Assembly: GCF_001509485.1 (NCBI RefSeq)
Contig: NZ_LLZI01000046.1
Coordinates: 1 to 64,000, forward strand
DNA length: 64,000 bases
Origin: Streptomyces sp. NRRL F-4489
Lineage (GTDB): Bacteria > Actinomycetota > Actinomycetes > Streptomycetales > Streptomycetaceae
Reading direction: 5' to 3'
Part shown: positions 58,285-64,000 of the stretch, in pieces
Layout of the letters: each line of letters starts with the position of its first letter
How positions within the stretch are numbered: the first letter of the stretch is position 1
Notes under the pieces: generated by a model
The model's database searches: none
What the model was told of the DNA's origin: nothing
The model's input: the letters and a program-made list of their open reading frames with translations, nothing else
Made by a program: the position numbers and the translations under genes

Positions 58285-58501
58285 GGTCCTCGCTCCGACG
58301 TGCCGGGCAGGATCCGCAGTCCGTACCACTGCGGCGGAGCACCCGGCGAGCCACCTTGCGCCTGACGGTAGCGGCCGGGGGACGGCCGGGCGCATCGGGT
58401 GAAGATCCCAACTTCCAGGCGAAACAGGGGTGTTGGGTGGTGGATTCGTACGGTGAGTGGGCGGGCCGGACAGACCCGCGGGCCTGCCGCCGGGCCCGCG
58501 C

Positions 58502-59731
58502 TCAGCCGGCAGAGGCCGGCACCCCGGCCCGGGCCAGTTCCCGGCGGTGGCGCTGGAAGGGCCGGGGCCGGTTGACGGCGAGGACGGCGGTGGGGCGGCC
58601 GGCGCGTTCGTAGCGGGCGAGGAAGCTGCGGTCGTCGGGGGAGCCCTCGATGATGCGCGGGGTGTCACCGGGCGCGCGGTGGCCGGCGAACTGGATGCGG
58701 ACGCCGTACTGGTCGGACCAGAAGTAGGGGAGCGCGCGGTGGGTGCGGACGGTGCGGCCGGCGAGGAGGTTGTGGACGGCGGTGGCGGCCTGTTCGGTGG
58801 CGCTGGTCCAGTGTTCGGCGCGGACGCCGGCCACCTCGGCGACGTCGCCGGCCGCCACGATTTCCGGGACGGGGGTGGCGCAACCGGCGTCGCAGCGGAT
58901 GCCGTCGCCGAGCGGCAGGCCGGAGCCGTCCAGCCAGTCGGTGTGCGGGCGGACGCCGATGGCGGTGAGGACCACATCGGCGGGCAGCAGGCGGCCATCG
59001 GTGAGTTCGACGGCGGTGACGCGGTCGGCGGCGGTGGCCTCGTCGTCGGCGGTCGCCCGGTCGCCGGCGGTGCGCAGTGCCCGTACGCGGGTGCCGGTCA
59101 GCAGCGTGACGCCGTGGTCGGCGTGCAGGGTGGCGCACAACTGGGCTATTTCCGCGCCCAGTTGACGGGCGAGCGGTACGGGGGCGGCCTCCACGACGGT
59201 GACCCGGTGGCCGAGGGCGGCGCACGAGGAGGCGGCCTCGGCGCCCAGAAAACCACCGCCGATCACCACGACCCGCACCGGGCCGCGGGTCAGTTCGGCG
59301 CGCAGGGCGCGGGCGTCGTCCAGAGTGCGCAGGGTGTACGAGCCGGCCGGCGCGGGGCCGGGGAGCCGGAGCGGGGCGGCGCCGGTGGCCAGGACGAGAC
59401 CATCGGTGGTCAGGGTGCGCCCGGTGTCCAGGCGCACGGCGCGGTGGCGGAGGTCGAGGCCGGTGGCGCGGGTGCCCAGCAGCCAGTCGGCGTCGAGCGC
59501 GGTCAGCTCCTCGGCGTCGGTGAGGGCGAGGCGGTCCTCCGCGTCCTCGGCGGCCGAACTCCCCTCCCCGGACGGCGCCGTGAGGAAGTCCTTCGACAGC
59601 GGCGGGCGGTCGTACGGCGGATGGGCCTCCTCACCGACGATCGTCAGGCGGCCGTCGTAGCCCTGCGCGCGCAGGGCGCGGGCGGCGTACAGACCGGCCA
59701 GGGAGGCTCCGATGACGGTGACCGACTTCAT
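58502..59731 (-). CDS. FAD/NAD(P)H ferredoxin reductase
   Basis: A 409-residue flavoprotein. It has two nucleotide-binding loops: FAD in VTVIGASLAGLYAARALRAQ and NAD(P)H in VVVIGGGFLGAEAASSCAAL. Also seen are HPPYDRPPLSKDFL, LVLATGAAPLRLPG, and the second FAD motif IVAAGDVAEV, with TSATEQAATAVHNLL. These match reductases that feed electrons to Rieske ferredoxins and oxygenases. It overlaps the ferredoxin gene by four bases, so the two are translationally coupled. The terminal oxygenase is not in the window and may be beyond it or elsewhere. Confidence 0.92.
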   Translation of the reverse strand: MKSVTVIGASLAGLYAARALRAQGYDGRLTIVGEEAHPPYDRPPLSKDFLTAPSGEGSSAAEDAEDRLALTDAEELTALDADWLLGTRATGLDLRHRAVRLDTGRTLTTDGLVLATGAAPLRLPGPAPAGSYTLRTLDDARALRAELTRGPVRVVVIGGGFLGAEAASSCAALGHRVTVVEAAPVPLARQLGAEIAQLCATLHADHGVTLLTGTRVRALRTAGDRATADDEATAADRVTAVELTDGRLLPADVVLTAIGVRPHTDWLDGSGLPLGDGIRCDAGCATPVPEIVAAGDVAEVAGVRAEHWTSATEQAATAVHNLLAGRTVRTHRALPYFWSDQYGVRIQFAGHRAPGDTPRIIEGSPDDRSFLARYERAGRPTAVLAVNRPRPFQRHRRELARAGVPASAG

Positions 59732-60048
59732 GCGGCGGTGCCTTCCTCGGCGGTGAGGTGGACGTAGACCGTGCCGTCCTCGACCGTCACGGGGTGGGTG
59801 CGGACCGGGCGGCGCGCGGGCAGGCAGGTCGGGGCGCCGGTGCGCAGATCGAATGAAGCGGCGTGCAGCGGGCATTCGACCAGACACCCCTCCAGCCAGC
59901 CGTCCGAGAGCGAGGCGTCCTGGTGGGTGCAGGTGTCGTCGATGGCGTACAGCTCTCCGTCGGCGTTGAAGACGGCGATCGGAGGGGTGGTGTCGAGGCG
60001 AACGGACTCGCCGGCGGGCAGATCAGCGAGTTGGCAGACGGGAATCAC
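59728..60048 (-). CDS. Rieske [2Fe-2S] ferredoxin
   Basis: A 106-residue Rieske protein of the soluble ferredoxin type. The cluster ligands are in CTHQDASL (Cys-His) and VECPLHAASFD (Cys-His). PVCQLADLPAGESVR and FNADGELYAIDDT are standard for the biphenyl/cinnamate dioxygenase ferredoxin group. The start is GTG 60048 (VIPVCQLADL) after GGGGGCC. It is the first gene of a leftward operon with its reductase and lies divergent to the IclR regulator. Confidence 0.92.
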   Translation of the reverse strand: MIPVCQLADLPAGESVRLDTTPPIAVFNADGELYAIDDTCTHQDASLSDGWLEGCLVECPLHAASFDLRTGAPTCLPARRPVRTHPVTVEDGTVYVHLTAEEGTAA

Positions 60049-60081
60049 TGGGCCCCCACTGTTACTGTTCGGTACTCTTGA

Positions 60082-60117
60082 GTTTCGCAATCCGCACGAC
60101 AGAGCGTTATGCGCAAC
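60082..60117. promoter_or_regulatory. IclR-type operator
   Basis: GTTTCGCAATCC (60082-60093) and GTTATGCGCAAC (60106-60117) are imperfect inverted halves (9 of 12 bases match), lying in the divergent Rieske/IclR promoter. The GCGCAAC core returns twice upstream of the dehydrogenase gene (61271 and 61290), suggesting one regulator for both sites. Confidence 0.55.
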
Positions 60118-60219
60118 AGAATCCAGCGGGGGACCCGACGCGTCAAGCGGGTCCCCGGGAAAGACCGGCCCGATCGGGCCGCTGGACGGTGGCAGCGAGC
60201 TGGGTGGTGACAACGGACC

Positions 60220-61077
60220 ATGACGGATACGGCCAAGGCGGAGGGGCCCGCGGCGGAGCAGTCGGCGCGCAAAGCGGACCGGACGGCGGCGCACGGCACC
60301 GGCGGAAAACCGCCCAGAGGCGCCGCGAGCGCGGTGCAGTCGGTGGACCGGGCGGTCACCGTCCTGGAGATCCTGGCCAGACTCGGCGAGGCCGGGGTGA
60401 CCGAGATCGCCGATGAGCTGGGCGTGCACAAGTCGACCGCGTTCCGGCTGCTGGGCGTGCTGGAGCACCGCGGGCTGGTCGCCCAGGAGCAGGAGCGCGG
60501 CAAGTACTACCTCGGCGCTGGGGTGTTGCGGCTGGCCGGCGCCGCGGCCGTACGGCTGGACATCTCCCAGGAGGGCGCCGCGGTCTGCCGGACGCTCGCC
60601 GACGAGCTGGGCGAGACCGTCAACATCGCGGTGCTGGAGAGCGATGCCGCGGTCAACATCATGCAGGCCCGCGGCCCGGCGTCGGTCACCGCGCAGAACT
60701 GGCTCGGCCGCCGTACCCCGCTGCACGCCACCTCCAGCGGCAAGGCGCTGCTGGCGTACCAGCCGCGGCCGGTCCAAGAGGCCGTGCTGTCACGGAAGTT
60801 GCCCCGGTTGACGGACCGGACCGTCACCTCGCCGGTCGAACTCCGCGATCAGCTGGAGGAGGTGGTCGAGCGGGGTTTCGCGGTGGCGGTGGAGGAATTG
60901 GAGCTGGGGCTGCGCGCGGTCGCCGCCCCGGTGCGGGCGCACGACGGCTCGGTGATCGGCGCGATCAGCGTGTCGGTGCCGGCGTACCGGCTGGACGAGG
61001 AGCGGCTGCCGGAGGTGGTCAAGCGCACGGTGGCGGCGGGCGAGGAGCTGTCCCGGCGGATGGGGTACGCCTGTTGA
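60220..61077 (+). CDS. IclR-family regulator
   Basis: A 285-residue regulator. The N-terminal ~35 residues are polar; the winged helix is AVQSVDRAVTVLEILARLGE, AGVTEIADELGVHKSTAFRL and LGVLEHRGLVAQEQE. The C-terminal effector domain has ETVNIAVLESDAAVNI, PLHATSSGKALLA and GFAVAVEELELGLRAVAAPV, the usual IclR ligand pocket. It lies between the Rieske operon and the mycothiol-type dehydrogenase/dimethylglycine oxidase operon, so it probably controls both in response to betaine, choline or a related compound. Confidence 0.92.
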   Translation: MTDTAKAEGPAAEQSARKADRTAAHGTGGKPPRGAASAVQSVDRAVTVLEILARLGEAGVTEIADELGVHKSTAFRLLGVLEHRGLVAQEQERGKYYLGAGVLRLAGAAAVRLDISQEGAAVCRTLADELGETVNIAVLESDAAVNIMQARGPASVTAQNWLGRRTPLHATSSGKALLAYQPRPVQEAVLSRKLPRLTDRTVTSPVELRDQLEEVVERGFAVAVEELELGLRAVAAPVRAHDGSVIGAISVSVPAYRLDEERLPEVVKRTVAAGEELSRRMGYAC

Positions 61078-61230
61078 GGACGGCCAGGAAGGTACGGCCG
61101 GTCGGGCGCGCGCCCGTCCGGTGAGCGGGGCCGGGTCTTCGGATCCGGCCCCGCCGCCGTATGCGCGGTTCGTGCGCGGCCGTGCGCCCGCCGGTGTCGC
61201 GGATCGGTCGCGGCGGCCGGCGCGCACCTC

Positions 61231-64000
<2,770 letters not shown>

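Overview
The window is a 64-kb piece of a very GC-rich chromosome. Its GC-saturated third codon positions, GGAGG ribosome-binding sites, frequent GTG/TTG starts, gene families (MocR, MmyB-type XRE regulators, DUF5685, DUF4389, TupA-like lipoprotein) and a probable mycothiol-dependent dehydrogenase all point to Streptomyces or a close relative. I found no tRNA, rRNA, CRISPR array, insertion sequence or phage. The density of regulator/oxidoreductase pairs, transporters and small unknown genes suggests a variable region rather than the conserved core.

Layout. 0-6.5 kb: a Pro/Gln-rich protein, a ZTP riboswitch driving a divergent folD paralogue, a secreted chagasin-like protein, a DUF5685 protein with a cysteine-packed tail, and a methyltransferase-acetyltransferase fusion. 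6.5-11.6 kb: a cytochrome P450 whose upstream DNA carries four TGGCGCC(A) palindromes, a cupin divergent from a GlxA-type regulator, a CxxC-rich zinc-ribbon protein behind three 19-bp repeats, and an alcohol dehydrogenase. 11.8-17.2 kb: a small putative amine or amino-acid pathway (GSA-type aminotransferase, short-chain reductase with an altered active site, PhyH dioxygenase fused to a DUF-like domain, glutamate decarboxylase). 19-24 kb: the most unusual locus, a small EACC1-like protein followed by a 1459-residue protein that joins a caspase domain to four tandem FtsK/EccC-type ATPase modules, an apparent NTP-dependent conflict or cell-death system. 24-34 kb: a TetX-like monooxygenase divergent from its TetR regulator, a serine-protease pseudogene, a RodA-family protein, a methyltransferase, an APC permease and a C39-type peptidase whose start codon overlaps that of, or lies next to, a divergent gene. 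34-46 kb: metallo-hydrolase, MFS exporter, AhpD-like protein divergent from a MocR regulator, Nudix, GNAT, an ArsB/SLC13 transporter with a universal stress protein, and two paralogous XRE-regulator/oxidoreductase pairs. 46-58 kb: secreted HNH nuclease, secreted trypsin, phosphatase, a zinc-finger/XRE gene overlapping a sigma-like gene, an ABC exporter, a degenerate cold-shock protein, a MerR/SoxR-type promoter, a Tat lipoprotein, a P-loop kinase and an EamA transporter.

58.5-64 kb is a coherent catabolic block: a Rieske ferredoxin with its FAD reductase, an IclR regulator, a formaldehyde-type (mycothiol) zinc dehydrogenase and the start of a dimethylglycine oxidase-like FAD/GcvT enzyme. Together they fit stepwise demethylation of glycine betaine with capture of the released formaldehyde. 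GCGCAAC elements recur upstream of the two divergent transcription units and are likely the IclR sites.

Start codons were chosen by ribosome-binding site, overlap and family length. Functions come from motif recognition only; no database search was possible.
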